A DNA stretch of 64,000 bases from Nectonema munidae (lineage: Eukaryota > Nematomorpha > Nectonematoida > Nectonematidae): positions 558,001-622,000 of the forward strand of contig JAUIRK010000461.1 in NCBI GenBank assembly GCA_030549495.1, written 5' to 3'. Positions 44,440 through 56,840 of this stretch are shown here, piece by piece. The stretch's first letter is position 1. Each line of letters opens with the position of its first letter. The position numbers and the translations under genes are program-made. The notes under the pieces were generated by a model, which made no database searches, was not told the DNA's origin, and saw nothing but the letters and a program-made list of their open reading frames with translations.

Positions 44440-45480
44440 TACTCTGAAGGTTTTGTTATTAACAAAATGGACGTGTTCTCAATCTACCACAATTCCCAAC
44501 AAATTATAAGAATCAACAACGCTAAAAAGAAGTTTCTCGACTTTTAAGTTGGACTGATTATTTTTACTGAAAAATATTAATTTGGATTTTTCTTTATCAT
44601 ACCATTTTTATCACACCAATCAAAAACACCTTGAAGTTATTTATTAAAATAGTCCTCAGAAATTAAGTTATCAGAAAATGAAAAACGAATATTTAAAGTG
44701 AGGTCGTCAGCAAAACTGAAGTAATTTATTCTCGTATTGGTATAATATTGATCTATAGATATATATTGAGTTTAAAATCATCAGTAAAGATTAAACAAAG
44801 AAAAGGACCCAATATGGAACTTTGAGTTACTCCTGAGGATATATACAGTTTTCTAGATAATATTCCATCAATTGAAACTTCTTGTTCTCTAAGTTCCAAA
44901 TAAGAACTAACAAAAAGTGTTGATTTAGCATGAAAACCATGGATTTTAATTTTATCAAGCAAAATTTTATGAGGAATTAAGTCAAATGCTTTCGTTAGAT
45001 CAATATAAGCAGTCAGAACCCCATAGCTAGATGAAAGTTTATCCACAACATTATTGACAATGCAAGGCTTGTGTACTATATCGTTTTCTGAAACCGAATT
45101 GATGTTCATCAAATAAATTATTTGAGTCAAAATAAGAGTAAATCTGAACATAAATGCATTTTTCAAATATATTAGAATAAGTTGGTATTATAGACACAGG
45201 TCTATAATTTTCAATGCTATACTTATCTCCTTTCTTGAAGACTGGACAAACTCTATTGAGTTTAAAATTTTTTAGGATATATATTAAATTCAAGGCATGC
45301 ATTAAAGGCAATCGAAAGGTATTTAGCTAGTACATCAATTTTAAACTTTATGTGATACATCGAAATTCCGTATATATCACAGCTCTTATTTGTTTCAAAA
45401 GAATTGACAGCATACAGAATATCCTGAATAGAAAGTTTTTCAAAAGCGAAAATTATCATTACAAGAAAAAAATGTTGAAA
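44440..45480 (-). pseudogene. LINE reverse transcriptase, broken
   Basis: From 45459 down: LSIQDILYAVNSFETNKSCD (finger region), VCPVFKKGDKYSIENYRPVS, FEKCIYVQIYSYFDSNNL, EHQFGFRKRYST, then DLTKAFDLIPHKILLDKIKI with the first catalytic Asp, ISSGVTQSSILGPFLCLIF, and near 44700 SFADDLTLN with the FADD catalytic pair. NLLGIVVD near 44490 is the thumb. The arrangement is CR1/Jockey type. Pieces are in at least three frames with several stops. Confidence 0.85.
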
Positions 45481-46174
45481 GAATGTCGAATTTCAGTGAA
45501 TTTTGTATTGAATAGATTTACAACTTCTTCATTACCTGAATTAGAGATCCTGCTTTTTTTAGACAGATTTTAGATTTACTCGAAGTATTCAGTAAAGAAA
45601 TAAGTTTATTCCAATTCTGTTTTGTGTTAGATGATTTCGAAAAATAATTGAAATAATACATATTTTTTAATTTTTTTCACTTTATTTCTAATGAAAATAT
45701 ATTTATTTTTCAGTTCATCACTGTATTTTATTTTTAACTTCAAAAAATACAATTTCGTGTCTTTATTAAGCTCAATAGCACATTATTAACCCATGATTTG
45801 AATGAATTTTCAAAATAAGTGTTGGATTTTTTACTAATTTCAATGGTTCTTGTGTTAAAGTTTAGAATTTGAGATAGCTTGTTATAAATTTTTGTAAAAT
45901 AAATGTCTGGGTAATCAAAACTGACATGCAAATAGTTATGCCAATCAAATGCTGAAGCAAGTTTAACAAAATTATTTTTATAAAAAATTTTCTTAGTGAA
46001 TCTATTGCTGTAGAGATAGCTTACTTGAAACGACATAAAGAGAGGCAAGTTATCAGAAATAGGGAAATAAATATTGTAGTATAAAAATTGAAGGGTACGA
46101 AAATGTTGTCAATAAGATACAAATAGAGATTGTCGGTTTAAAAGAGCAAGGCAGCGAATTATTTAGAAAAGATC

Positions 46175-46438
46175 CTACTGATTTGAAGAAATTTTAAATA
46201 AGTCAAAATTGAAGTCACCAATGAACAAGCTCATCTTAAAGTCACCCTTATAATTGATCAAAAAACCATTAAATTCTTTTAAGAATTGATCAATTTTGTA
46301 AACATTATTAAAAGGTTTACGATAGATATTATTTTTATAAAGTTTTCTGGTTGCAGATAAAAATAAAGCAAAATTAAGAAAACTCTGTAAAGATATATCA
46401 CATGTTTCATATTTCAATATTTCAAAAAGGAATACCAA
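46175..46438 (-). pseudogene. LINE endonuclease fragment
   Basis: Contains YRKPFNNVYKIDQFLKEFN followed by MSLFIGDFNFDLFK. The GDFN-D motif is the catalytic Asp-Asn box of LINE apurinic-type endonucleases. Frameshifts lie on both sides. Confidence 0.7.
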
Positions 46439-46799
46439 ACCAGAATGTGAACAAAAAATAAAATTTTAATCGAAAGTATCAAAAGTATCAAATAAATTTT
46501 CAGACAGCCAAAATTCCTGTAAACTTATTACTTTTGACAACACTTAATTTTTGGTTAGAAACATCTCAAGAAAGTCTAATAAACAAGTATGTTTAGCTTT
46601 TAAAAGTTGAACATTCAAATTCACTAACGTAAAATTATAAAGAGAGAATTTTTCAAGGTAGTAAAATTAGATGTATTAAAATTATCAAACAAATATAAAT
46701 CCTTGAAGTACGATAAATATAAAAGATCAATATCTAAACTATTTTGTTGATTATTCATGATTAATATTCAGTGATAGATCTATTATACTCAATATTTTT

Positions 46800-47000
46800 A
46801 CAGACAATCAGACATTTAGAACAGCATGAGAAATGATTGGTATCATTACTCCCAGATTTTAGACAATTTGGACACAATAACTTACTCAAATCATTTTTAT
46901 AGATACAATCCCTAAATACATGTCATTTGAAGCACAATATGCACAAATTATAATATTTCTACGACATAATTTTGTAGATTAACCAAAACCTTAGCAATTC
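46800..47000 (-). pseudogene. LINE ORF1 zinc-knuckle-like region
   Basis: The minus strand gives LSKLLCPNCLKSGSNDTNHF and SCCSKCLIVC, paired cysteines with a histidine, preceded by another Cys/His-rich stretch in a different frame. This is consistent with nucleic-acid-binding knuckles of a LINE ORF1. Confidence 0.45.
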
Positions 47001-47407
47001 GTACACTGTAAATGAGATATATATTTATAGCATTTACATTTACTATATAAATAAAAATTCGATTCTTTTATACAATTATATATATTAGTATCAAAATTAA
47101 ATACTACAGATTTAGTATTTTTGAATTTTGATTTAAATGAGAACAAAAATTTAAAGATACCACCTTTAGAAACGAGGTCTTTTATTCTTTCCTTTTTTTA
47201 GAAACTTCTTCCGTAACAGAAATGTCATCAATCTCACATGGTACAGTAATTTTAACTTTATAGTATTAAACTTTTTTACTTTTTTATAATCAACATTGTT
47301 TTGTTTAAATAATTCTTCAGTCATTTTGAGAGGGCCATCGTCTGCAAGACAAATTTTAATGGAATTTTAATTTTCCTTTATATATTTGACTTCAATGTGC
47401 TCTAGAC

Positions 47408-47846
47408 CAGCCTTATGCTAACGGCGTGCCAACTTAACACTTCTCAAATCATCTCGAGTGCAAACCTCATATGTATATTTATCCAAACCAAAATCAACAT
47501 AATTCTTTTATATTTATTTAACTTTTATATACAAATTTACATAAATATACAATAATAAGTAAAATTATAATTAGCAATAAAACAATTATATCAGTAATTA
47601 GTGCTTGCCTCTTTGATAACTTTAGCCAACTCTTCAATATCGGCACAATACTAAATAAAAAATGGTTGCGCATAGTTAAAATCACATTTGATTGCCTTTA
47701 AGATCTATTATAAAAAGTGTTTAAAAATTTATTTTACTTTATGTGTAAATGAAAAAATTTAATTTTAAACCTTAGAAATTTGCGTGCTACTCAAAATTGC
47801 ATGGCGGGCCAAGTTTGGCACGCGTGCCGTCATTTGCCAACCCCTG
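47408..47846. mobile_element. hAT-type MITE, 439 bp, inside the LINE
   Basis: The left tip CAGCCTTATGCTAACGGCG and the right tip tgccaacccctg are divergent inverted ends (the right inverse reads CAGGGGTTGGCA); both lead into a GGCACGCgtGCC-like subterminal block. Flanks are ctctagac (47400-47407) and ctctaggc (47847-47854), 7 of 8 identical. LINE ORF1 sequence continues on both sides. Confidence 0.8.
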
Positions 47847-48154
47847 CTCTAGGCAATCTTTTGGCAACTTTATTTTGCTTTACGTCAGATTTGAGTTTTA
47901 AAACATTCAAATTTGTCTTTATAGCATCAGCATAAGAAGTTACGGATTTAGTGCTTGAATATTAGGAGTACTTTTCAAATTGATATAAGGATCAACTTTA
48001 TTTTTTAATTGTTCAAATTCATTACATAGTTATTTAAATTCTCTCTTCATTAGTTCACAAACTTAGAAATTATTGTCATTCAAACCAGAAATCTTAACTT
48101 TCATCAGGCTAGAATCAATTCCATTTGAAGATTCGTTAACTAGCGTGTGTTGAT

Positions 48155-48418
48155 TCAAACAATTTTTATATGCCCATCTAATTCCCAAATCAATGCATTC
48201 ATCAAAGTTACAATTAAATTCTTCAGGAGGCTTGAACATTTATAACAGTACCACTCACTGCACACAAAGCAACAAATCATATCCTTTTTTCCATCATTTT
48301 TACATTTGGAGCAGCTCCAGGAAGAATTAATTTCTTTTTTATTCATAAGATTTTCTGATAAGATTTTTTGCATATGTATCTTAACTCGAAAAGCAGATGA
48401 ATCTATGCATACACCCAT
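48155..48418 (-). pseudogene. LINE ORF1 PHD-like zinc finger
   Basis: Reads WSCSKCKNDGKKDMICCFVC then SEWYCYKCSSL: C-x2-C, C-x2-C and C-x2-C pairs around a W-Y-C, as in the PHD/esterase ORF1 of some CR1-like LINEs. It would act in RNA or DNA handling by the ORF1 protein. It lies at the 5' end of the LINE and is followed by a stop. Confidence 0.6.
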
Positions 48419-48980
48419 TCACAGCATACATTTTCTATACATATCCAATGAGCAAACGCATTGAAGTTGGCAAGAGACAGACGCATTCAGTTGGTGTTAT
48501 ACTATAAAAATAAAGTCTCAATTTATACACACATGCTATGCTTATATCAAAATCTACCCTAAATACAAAAAAGTAATTTCGGTGGCAGTAAAAGTAGTTG
48601 AGGGGGGTATTTTTACCTTCCCACTGTCTACGCCCCTGCCCCCAGCCTGAAAACGTAAATAATTATCTGCTCCATCCAAAAAACATTTGGAATTTAAGGG
48701 CTTTTAAATTATAAAAATTTCACTATATCCTATAGAAAGGCAAACATGGAAACATAGTCTACATCTTAATCTTTACTTGAAAGGTTTTCCTTGCTAAGCG
48801 TGGCTTTCTCTCTTTCGGCAGTTTTTAAAATGTCAACGTGGTGGCAAAATATCATAACAATTAATGATATACAGCTTCCTCGATGAAAGTATAATCTTTT
48901 TATTACCGCACTTCTCTTTTCACTGTTGTTCCTTCTCTACACTTAAAATGCTGAAAACTGGAAAACACTGAAACTGTTGC

Positions 48981-49220
48981 GACCAATTAAAATGATCTTC
49001 ACTATAGTGCTTTAACTTTTCCCTACCACGTCGTCAACATAATCAATAAAGATGAAAAAAGAAAACAACAACTTTTCTGACCATAATTTCTCTGACGTTT
49101 GGCACTTTCTGTGCGTTTCTTCTGCATGCACTGATGCACACTCTCCTTTTTATTTTATATGACCTCTTACAATCAATAGTTCTCAGATCATAATGGAAAT
49201 CACACACTTTAAAATGAAAT
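48981..49220 (+). repeat. Dispersed repeat, paired with 39491-39700
   Basis: The same ordered blocks as at 39491; this copy is about 30 bases longer because of small insertions. The segment 48431-48980 before it shows no gene. Confidence 0.7.
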
Positions 49221-49823
49221 GTGAATAAACTTTCAAAAATATTTTTCTTTAATACCTGAAATGAGTTTATCAATTATGTTTGTTGTTTTAACAAAATTCA
49301 TTTTCCATCTAAATGGTTGATGAATTAGGTAAATAACCTTTCTAGTTATTTATGTGTATTTAGATTTATGTTTCCTTGCTAAACTTTACTTTTACTTCTG
49401 CCCAAATTTCTGGTAAACATTTTAACATTACGATTTTTAAGCTGGAAAAATATGTGCATGGCGCAATCCAAGATATTTTATAACCAAATTGCACGTTTTG
49501 TACCCCAAATTTTAAGAAATCTTGTGTGCAAAACAGCCAAGTTTTGCCTTCGGTATGAAACGTCTTGTGCACGAAGAGTTATATATAAATCTTACATTTT
49601 AGAACAAGAAATCAATCACTCCAAACATTGAGAGTATTTTAATTATGTTCTTATACAGATTGATATCCATTGGAAAAATAATAGTAGTAACAAGTAGTTA
49701 CTATTTATCAGGTATAAAAGATTTAGAAGTAGGAATTCAAAAAAAGTGTAACGAAGTTGAAAGAAAACCGAGTATCAGTCCACGAACACAAGGAGACAAA
49801 AGAAAAGAAGAATACCTCATAAA
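49221..49823. other. No gene seen
   Basis: A+T-rich; open frames at 49366-49572 (-) and 49645-49863 (+) have no motif, and the second runs into the MITE. Confidence 0.4.
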
Positions 49824-50199
49824 TAGAGATGTATCGGATGTGAAATTTTTTGCATGCGGATAACAAATTTGACATGCTAGCGGACGCGGATGTGCATATC
49901 ACAATTAATTTTTTAGCTTATTGGCCTATCGTCAATGCTATTCTAAGCAAACGCAAGAGTTATACCTCTTAAAATTTTTAGAGAGAAGATGACAGTGTGC
50001 ATGTGTTATCATAAAGACGTATTTATCATAAAAAGTTTAGATAAAGTAAGCATTTAAAAATCACGAAAAAACCTTGTGGTATATAGAAAAAAGAAAAGTG
50101 CTTGAAAATTTCGGATACAGGTGTCATTGCGCATGTTGAAACTTAAATGATCCTCGGATGAAGATGTAAAAATTTTGGCGGATATCCGATCCATCTCTA
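49824..50199. mobile_element. hAT-like MITE, 376 bp
   Basis: Inverted ends TAGAGATGTATCGGAT and ATCCGATCCATCTCTA match at 15 of 16 positions. Internal sequence is non-coding. A matching 8-bp duplication is not evident (ctcataaa versus aattcata), so the transposon class rests on the tips only. Confidence 0.75.
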
Positions 50200-51906
50200 A
50201 ATTCATAACTAATCATTACTATGTTTATTGTTACATTGAATTAATGGGTTATAGTTTAAGTTAAGGATATTTCTCATGTTCTGCCGCCATGATGAGTTCA
50301 GGGTTTACCAGCTCTTTCATCCGACTAGCAACCCCTGACGGTAACTCGAACTGCATTACTCCCTTTTGATATAGGTATAATTTTTACGAAAAATAAATTG
50401 ATAGGAATACAATATATTAGTTATTTGTCATGAATTATGCAGGTCCATAAGCAAAGATTTTTAAATTTTATTCTTTTTTATTCTTAATTCAACCATAAGA
50501 ATATGAATTTCATGTAAAATTCAAAGAGGGAATTTGGGGGTTGGTCGTATGACCTTCTCCTTGTTGCAATATGTGCTGGAAATGAGTTAACTATTACTAC
50601 CACTTTTAGTGTTTCAAACCATTAGAAAACAATTTAGTCCGCGTTCAAAACACTTTACCATTTTTGACTGTATTCTTACCCGATCAAGTTCCATGGCCAT
50701 CCCCAAGGTCAAAGAACAACCCCTTGGAACACATTTCTCATACGGGCATAGAACTGAAAATCACGCTATTAATGCTAATCCTCGCATATAAGGGCAGGCG
50801 TTCCTGAAAGGGCTGAAGTAAAGCTTTAAAAAGGGGGATAGCTATATCCGCTAAAAAATCGAGGCCTCTTCCTCCTAACATCTCCGATAAGATCTTGTAG
50901 TGGCTTTGTTTGCCAGGCTCTTGGCTGTTACTTGCTAAGTCCTCCAAACATCACTCTCTATCTGTTCTGGCCCCACATTGATCACTCTCTACCTTGATGC
51001 CCTAAATTCTTGATATTACATCTTGACAATCAATATTGTTGATGAATGGATGGAGTTCACTTCAGCACAGGGTGCATTTGGGCCTCTCTACTAACTAGAA
51101 TATACAAAGTTAGAATAGAACATAGTCCTAGCTTTCAATACCACTATTGTTCTCTTTGATGCTACCTAAACTCACTGAATATTAAACTGGAAATATCAAG
51201 ATCCTTGTGCATCGATTTTGAGGTAATGCCCCTCTTAATACCAAAAAATATATCTCCAGGGTTAAGTTGTTTAGACTGTGGTATTTCTTCCGATATACCA
51301 CAAGTCTCTAATCGCTTGACTCTACACAAAGGCATTGATTACACGATACGTGGACCTTAGAAGGCTTTTCTAGCAAGTATTTCTGAACCAAGATCCTAGT
51401 CTCCAGAGAAAAAACTTCATAGCCATTGTGTCTCAATCCTTCTTAATATTTCTGTGGGTCCTGTATTGGAAAGATCATGTCTTCAATCAATCTCTGCTTC
51501 TACAGAGCCAATCTCCCACATTAATATCACAATGACCCGACATCACCTCTGTTCGGTAGCACAGAAACTCTTCTGCTTCCTTTTTAGTTTTTCTATCATT
51601 TCTTTTTCTCGTAGGCACATATGGGCGCCCACGATGTATTTTGGGCTGTACCCCGTCCATATATTGTTTTGGATCGTAATATATAAATCAAGCATATTTT
51701 TACCATCCTGGTGCTTTTTGTGACGCTAGCCATATTAAATTGAAGTTTGACAACTTTTAGCCTTTACCCAATCAAGAGTTAAACCGTAAAGCTGTGAGAA
51801 TTTAAGATCAGAGTTATTTTTTCCCAAAGCAGAGTTTGGAATGCTCGCGCGCTGGTCACAAATACCAACTTTAAGTCAGTGTAAATCTTGTATATAACAT
51901 CTAAAG
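50200..51906. other. G+C-richer stretch, unidentified
   Basis: 50270-50360 and especially 50600-51700 are clearly richer in G+C and have more balanced codon-like texture than the surroundings, as expected for decayed coding DNA. I translated both strands and recognised no family. It may be a degraded mobile element or host pseudogene. Confidence 0.3.
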
Positions 51907-52006
51907 TAGTGATGGGACGATTAAATAGAATCGGGAATCGTGTTTTTTTAAATATCAATTGGAAAATTTCATTACTAACTTCCGATTCCTCAGTTCAGAT
52001 CCTTAG
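51907..52006 (+). repeat. Dispersed repeat fragment, paired with 25505-25590
   Basis: Starts agtgatgggacgatta. Shares the aatcgtgtttttttaaata and ttccgattcctcag blocks with the other copy. Confidence 0.5.
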
Positions 52007-53860
52007 TTAACTAACTCTAAGTTAAGCTTTACTTGCTTTTCTTTATAAATAAATCAATATGGCTTTTTCTAATTATTACTTGAAAGAAAAATTTAGAAGT
52101 ATTTTTGCTCGTATAAATGCATTGATTGTATATTTTTTTGTCTAGACTCTAGATAGTAACAACCTAAACACTCAATGTTACTAGATTTTTTTTTTGTTTT
52201 ATTTAATATACATACATATATATAAATTTGTATAATTTTGCCTCTTTATTTTTTTATCCATGATAAAATGTTTATTATAATTTGTTTGGATTTCATACGT
52301 TGCACTATCTTTCTAAAATAATATATTTATTTCGCCTATGTTACACTTAAAGTTCTAAATTTGCTTCCAATCATTTTGGTAAAAATTATTTGGCATCACT
52401 TCAATTTCAAGATAGAAACGTTTTTTACCGAACATCATCGATGAGTTTCAAGCTTACCACACTTGCAATATAAAAAAATTTCTCAATATTTTCACATTCT
52501 TGATTTAGTCCTGTCTCTCTGATGAACTTATAAACTATATATGCATACATATACTTTATATATTATATAAAAAAATTGTTATATACATATATATATTATT
52601 ATGAACATATAAAAAGATAACCTTTTTTCGTTTAATAAATCTATTCTATTCTAACTACGGAATAATATATTTTTATAGGGGAAAATTTACTCAATTTTTT
52701 TTTACATAATATCGGTTTGCGGGCACTATAAAAAAACGCTCTGGGGAGTTAACCCACGGACGAGAGACCTTTAATTCACTTGCTTGTTATGAAAAATGTC
52801 AGAAAATGGATCTGAATTTCTCAGGTAATCCTTAGCCACCCTTTCAAATATACTTCGCAACGATCTCAAATTTTAAATAAAAATAGATATTCTTTTGACT
52901 AACTTTTTTTCGATTTTATTTCGACTTGGCTAGACAAAAGTCTAATCAAAGCCGCTTACTGCGTCACTTAAACCTTCTTTGAGAATACTTTGGAAAGTAA
53001 TAGTCTATGATTGAACAATCCTATTGAGTTTAATATTTGAGATTGAACAATCCTATGAGTTTAAATCCTAACATGCTCTGATTAGAAGAAAACTAAATAA
53101 CTGCATTTTATCACTCATCTTTAGATTTATATGTAATCTATAGCCGTATATTATAATTTAAAAATCACACCATTTCCAACACAGAACATTCTGATTTGGT
53201 TTGACCATCCCTCTCCTCATTAACTTGGGGCAACATATATGAATGATCCCATAAGTTTTGGGAGTCATGAGGGGTTGAAGTGACATCAATAAAAATGTTT
53301 TATTCCTAAATAGGAGTAGGGATAATATTAAAAAAACCGTATACTCCGAAATAAGAGTAGAAGTAATTCTAATATTATCACTACTCCCCAGCGCTGTTAA
53401 AAAGCGTGTTTAAGGTATCATTCGCTAGCACATCACTGGATTTTTGTAACTTATTCCACCTGATCCGTCATTGAAGTGTTTTTTGACGTTTAGTCGCTTT
53501 TTACAACAACAGTCAATTGTCAGTATATACAATACATAACAATCTTCTATGCAGGGTTTTTCATCATAGCTTCGTATAAGAATTATTCCAAAAATTGTAG
53601 TTTTGCGTTCTCGTCTTCTTTTCACTTCACACAATTTAGTGGTAAGCGTAATATAAATGTTTTCGGGTATTGTATTAACTAAGTTGAACTTTTTCATTTT
53701 TACGTATTTCCCTTTTTGATATATTATTAGACTGCGAGTTTATTACGCTCTGTTTAGACCGTGTTGGTGAAAATCCACTAACAGAGGATAAATATATGCA
53801 TATACAAATGCATGGAAACTGATCTTTTTAGTGGAGGGGGAGAAGAGTTTTATTGGGACG
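52007..53860. other. No gene seen
   Basis: A+T-rich; a purine-pyrimidine microsatellite (tacatacatatata) lies at about 52205. Two related gagtag/ctactcc-type stretches near 53310 and 53345 hint at a small old repeat. The minus open frame at 53425-53697 shows no motif. Confidence 0.4.
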
Positions 53861-53930
53861 AAGGAGATCTGGCCGAGTAACATTCGGCTAAACGGTCATT
53901 TAGTCGAATGGACATTTCACCAAAAATGTA
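53861..53930 (+). repeat. Left-type MULE terminal repeat, decayed
   Basis: Contains ggccgagtaacattcggc, taaacggtcatttagtcgaa and tggacatttcacc: the degenerate ~20-bp units of the MULE at 12834, in left-end orientation. Confidence 0.7.
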
Positions 53931-54652
53931 CATACAATTTGACAATTTTTGTAGACGTTGCTTTACTTCCAATAAGTTTGCAAGCTTATACAAATATGCA
54001 GTGTAATTTTTGTTTTCTTTTATTATACTTAACTTTTATAGACAAATTATGTGATGAATAACTTTTATACTCGAAGCTACTTCCAAAATTCGTTTTAACA
54101 GCTTTTCTCAACCGACCCCCTAAGAGGTCGACGCACCTTCAACTGCGGGGAAGATGAGAGGACGCCAAAAGCAGGCCATTCAAAATGCAGACGCTTGTAA
54201 TGTGATGATGAGAAGTAAAAAGATTAGATGAGTTTGCACACGATTTTGAAAGAGAAAACGGAGCCCACCGAGCAATCATAGTAAAGCAATGTATACAAAA
54301 CGTTCCAAAAATAACATTAGAAAAAAATTTAATTCAATCAAGAAATTTGTATATCCAACATTCGAGCGATGGTGATGTTAGTTGGCAACACTCGTTTGTT
54401 CAGCGCACGTTGCACTGGTTATTTTCTTTAGATTAGCGCGCTTTAAACGAGAGGATTAGCGTATTTTATGAAATTATACGTGCCAAACAAAAGTAAGTTG
54501 ACGGATGCATATGTATCTTGAGATATAAAACTATGCATCATAAACAGCCAAAGAGAAATGAAACGTAGATGCTCTGTTGCTAAAGATGGTAGTGGTGAGC
54601 ACACAGGAGGGAGCTGTTATCTTTGCTGCCAGAGGTTTAAAGTCTTGAATTG
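53931..54652. other. No gene seen
   Basis: Sequence between the MULE end and the palindromic MITE; no motif recognised. Confidence 0.4.
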
Positions 54653-54997
54653 TAGAACCTAGGTTTTACGTACCCTGATTTTACGTTCCCTGGATTTTAC
54701 GTCCTCGCCAAATGATCGATGACGTCATCTTTTTGGTCATTCAATGCATTATTAATACGTTTTTTCTTTGTGATTTTATGTATTAAAAAGTTTATAAAGG
54801 TTAATAATTCATCCAACTTCACTGTAGTAGTCTTCTTTAGCTGCCACGATCCCTCACGTCGTACACGGTGTGACCATGTGTGATCCAGGCTAGGATTTTC
54901 GTGTTGTATCTCAATTTAAAGGTCAACCTGGATTTTACGAATCTTACGTTTTACGTCCGCCGTTCGGTTCCGTGCCGTACGTAAAACGTAGGTTCTA
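54653..54997. mobile_element. MITE with TTTTACG-repeat ends, 345 bp
   Basis: Ends TAGAACCTAGGTTTTACGTA and TACGTAAAACGTAGGTTCTA are inverted repeats with few differences. Each arm carries further ggattttacg units (left: three; right: two). Outermost TA on both sides may be a TA target duplication, pointing to a Tc1/mariner-type mover. Confidence 0.8.
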
Positions 54998-55440
54998 GAT
55001 ATCACTTTAAGCGTTTTAATTTTCTTGTTTGTTTTACTGTTTATGTTAGAATTATTGGAACTACGCTTTTATATCCATTCTTAATATTCTTATTTGTTTC
55101 CTCTAAAATAGAATTACGGAAATCAGACTACTATGCTTTTTTCATTTCAATACTTTTGTTTATTTACTGTTTAATATATAAGTCTAAGAATATTAAAGCT
55201 GGAAAATAACATAATACCTAATTGCAATAATTCTAAGGTATATTAAAATGTGAAATGATATGATAGTAGATAGCTCAATATTATTCCAGTAATTCTTATT
55301 TGAATTCTTTCGTATCTTTTCCTCCTTCGTTTTATCCCTACTTCCTTTCTTTTCCTTTTTTTACAAAGGAAAAGACTAATTTTGAACTTAACTGTATCAC
55401 CGTTACAGAATTAAGTAATTCGTATTTGCAATTTTTCTCA
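54998..55440. other. No gene seen
   Basis: A+T-rich leader in front of the hAT coding remnant. A tttctcag just before 55441 may be a splice acceptor of the transposase. Confidence 0.4.
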
Positions 55441-56840
55441 GATCTCGAAGGTTCGAAAATGGAATGATAGCTATCTCAAGTTTGGATTTGCGAATGTGAT
55501 TAGAGATGGCCTGGAGGACACACAATGTGTGAGCCTGCACTGTTCGGTCCTGATGTCAAATGCGTATTTACGTCCTTGCAAACTTTCAAAACATCGCGAT
55601 AAGATGCATCCAGGAAGGAAGGAAGATAATATCGACGCCACTCTGATAAAAGATCACAATATGACTGTGGAGCATCACCTCCCAAATTTCTATTCTGGCA
55701 AAAAAAACTTTAACCCAGCTAAGAAATGGCATATAGAATTGCGCAGTGCAAGAAGCCGAGCACCATTGCCAAGGACCTTATAATGCCATGTACAGATAAA
55801 ATGGTTGAATTGATGATTATACCAGAACCAGAAAGGAAGATACAGCAGGGTTCGCTCTCTAAAAATACGATCGGACTACGGATTGACAAGATGGTAGCTG
55901 ATAGGTGCCGTCAAGTTTGCATCGAAATTACTCTCTAGGCTGACACCGCTCTGGAGAGCCCTTTGGTCGCCTTCACTCGCTATGAGAGAAAAGGAAAAAT
56001 AAAGGCAGAGTTCTTGTTCTCCAATACTTTGCCAAACACAGCGACAGCGGCAGATGCCAAAGCTACGGTAGACTCTGTTTTTGAAGCTAATGGGCTCACT
56101 TAGCCGAATGTTAAGCATATTTGTACTGATGGTGCCGAGTGATAGTCGGTCGCCAAACTTGGAAAGAATGAATAGCCCTATGTGAGGTCCTCTCACTGTT
56201 CGCTACACCGATATCTTCTTGCGTCAAAGACTCTTTCGTCTCGTTTTTTGATTGTCATGGACATCGTGGTCAAAATGTTTAACTCCATTCATGCGATGGC
56301 CAAAAGTCATTGGCTCTTCTAACACCGGGTCAACGAAATGGGAATGAAACATGTTGGATTTCTGTTCCACACCGACATTAGCTGGCTATCTAGGAGGAGA
56401 GAATGCCTCTCTTAGCTGTATGAACTCGAAGTTAAGGTGGAAATCTTTCTGAGAGACTGCAAAGCTGTGGTGTAAAGGTCAGTGACGTAACACAAGCTTG
56501 TCGAACTCTTCAAGAATGAATGTTTGGTACGCACTAATCAAGCCCTGGTCGGCTACCCCGTTTTCTTTCTTCGACGAGCACATGCAAACTTTTTTTTGAT
56601 TGAGTTTTCCCTTCGGCATAAAATTTTGCATCACTAGACATCTCGACAATCTCTCCACAAATCTTATTTCGATGATGCACTGTTGAATATTCCGTGGCAA
56701 CTAGTCCCATTCAACGCCAAACGTGAACCTACTGAGGACGAAGCAGATAAACTGACAGAGTTGAAGATTTGAAAAGCAAAACAATCAATTCGGCACTTTC
56801 CTAATCTCGATTTTGTGAATTTACGACCATTATAAAGAAG
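55441..56840 (+). pseudogene. hAT transposase, ZBED5-like, broken and lacking its C terminus
   Basis: Frame 1 reads VRKWNDSYLKFGFANVIRDG and the BED-type finger QCVSLHCSVLMSNAYLRP with KLSKHRDKMHPGRK. After a frameshift near 55720 it continues MAYRIAQCKKPSTIAKDLI, PCTDKMVELM and SLSKNTIGLRIDKM. Then come ADTALESPLVAFTRYERKGK, KHICTDGAE, RSSHCSLHRYLLASKTLS and a HTDISWLSRRRECLS block. Late pieces are SYFDDALLNIPWQL and EADKLTELKI. Stops replace the usual WS-S residues in several places. The C-terminal dimerisation block expected after this point is absent. It belongs to the same broad group as the hAT at 31.3 kb but is a different, older lineage. Confidence 0.82.

Larger units (their letters stand above)
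44100..48430 (-). mobile_element. CR1/Jockey-like LINE, near full length but decayed, minus strand
   Basis: In coding order from 48430 downwards: ORF1 with a PHD-like finger; a 439-bp MITE insertion; ORF1 zinc-knuckle region (about 46800-47000); apurinic-type endonuclease remnants (46438-46175); a linker (46048-45740); and reverse transcriptase (45480-44690) with a C-terminal thumb to about 44150. Breaks are frequent. No target duplication or tail was identified, so the outer ends are approximate. Confidence 0.75.
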
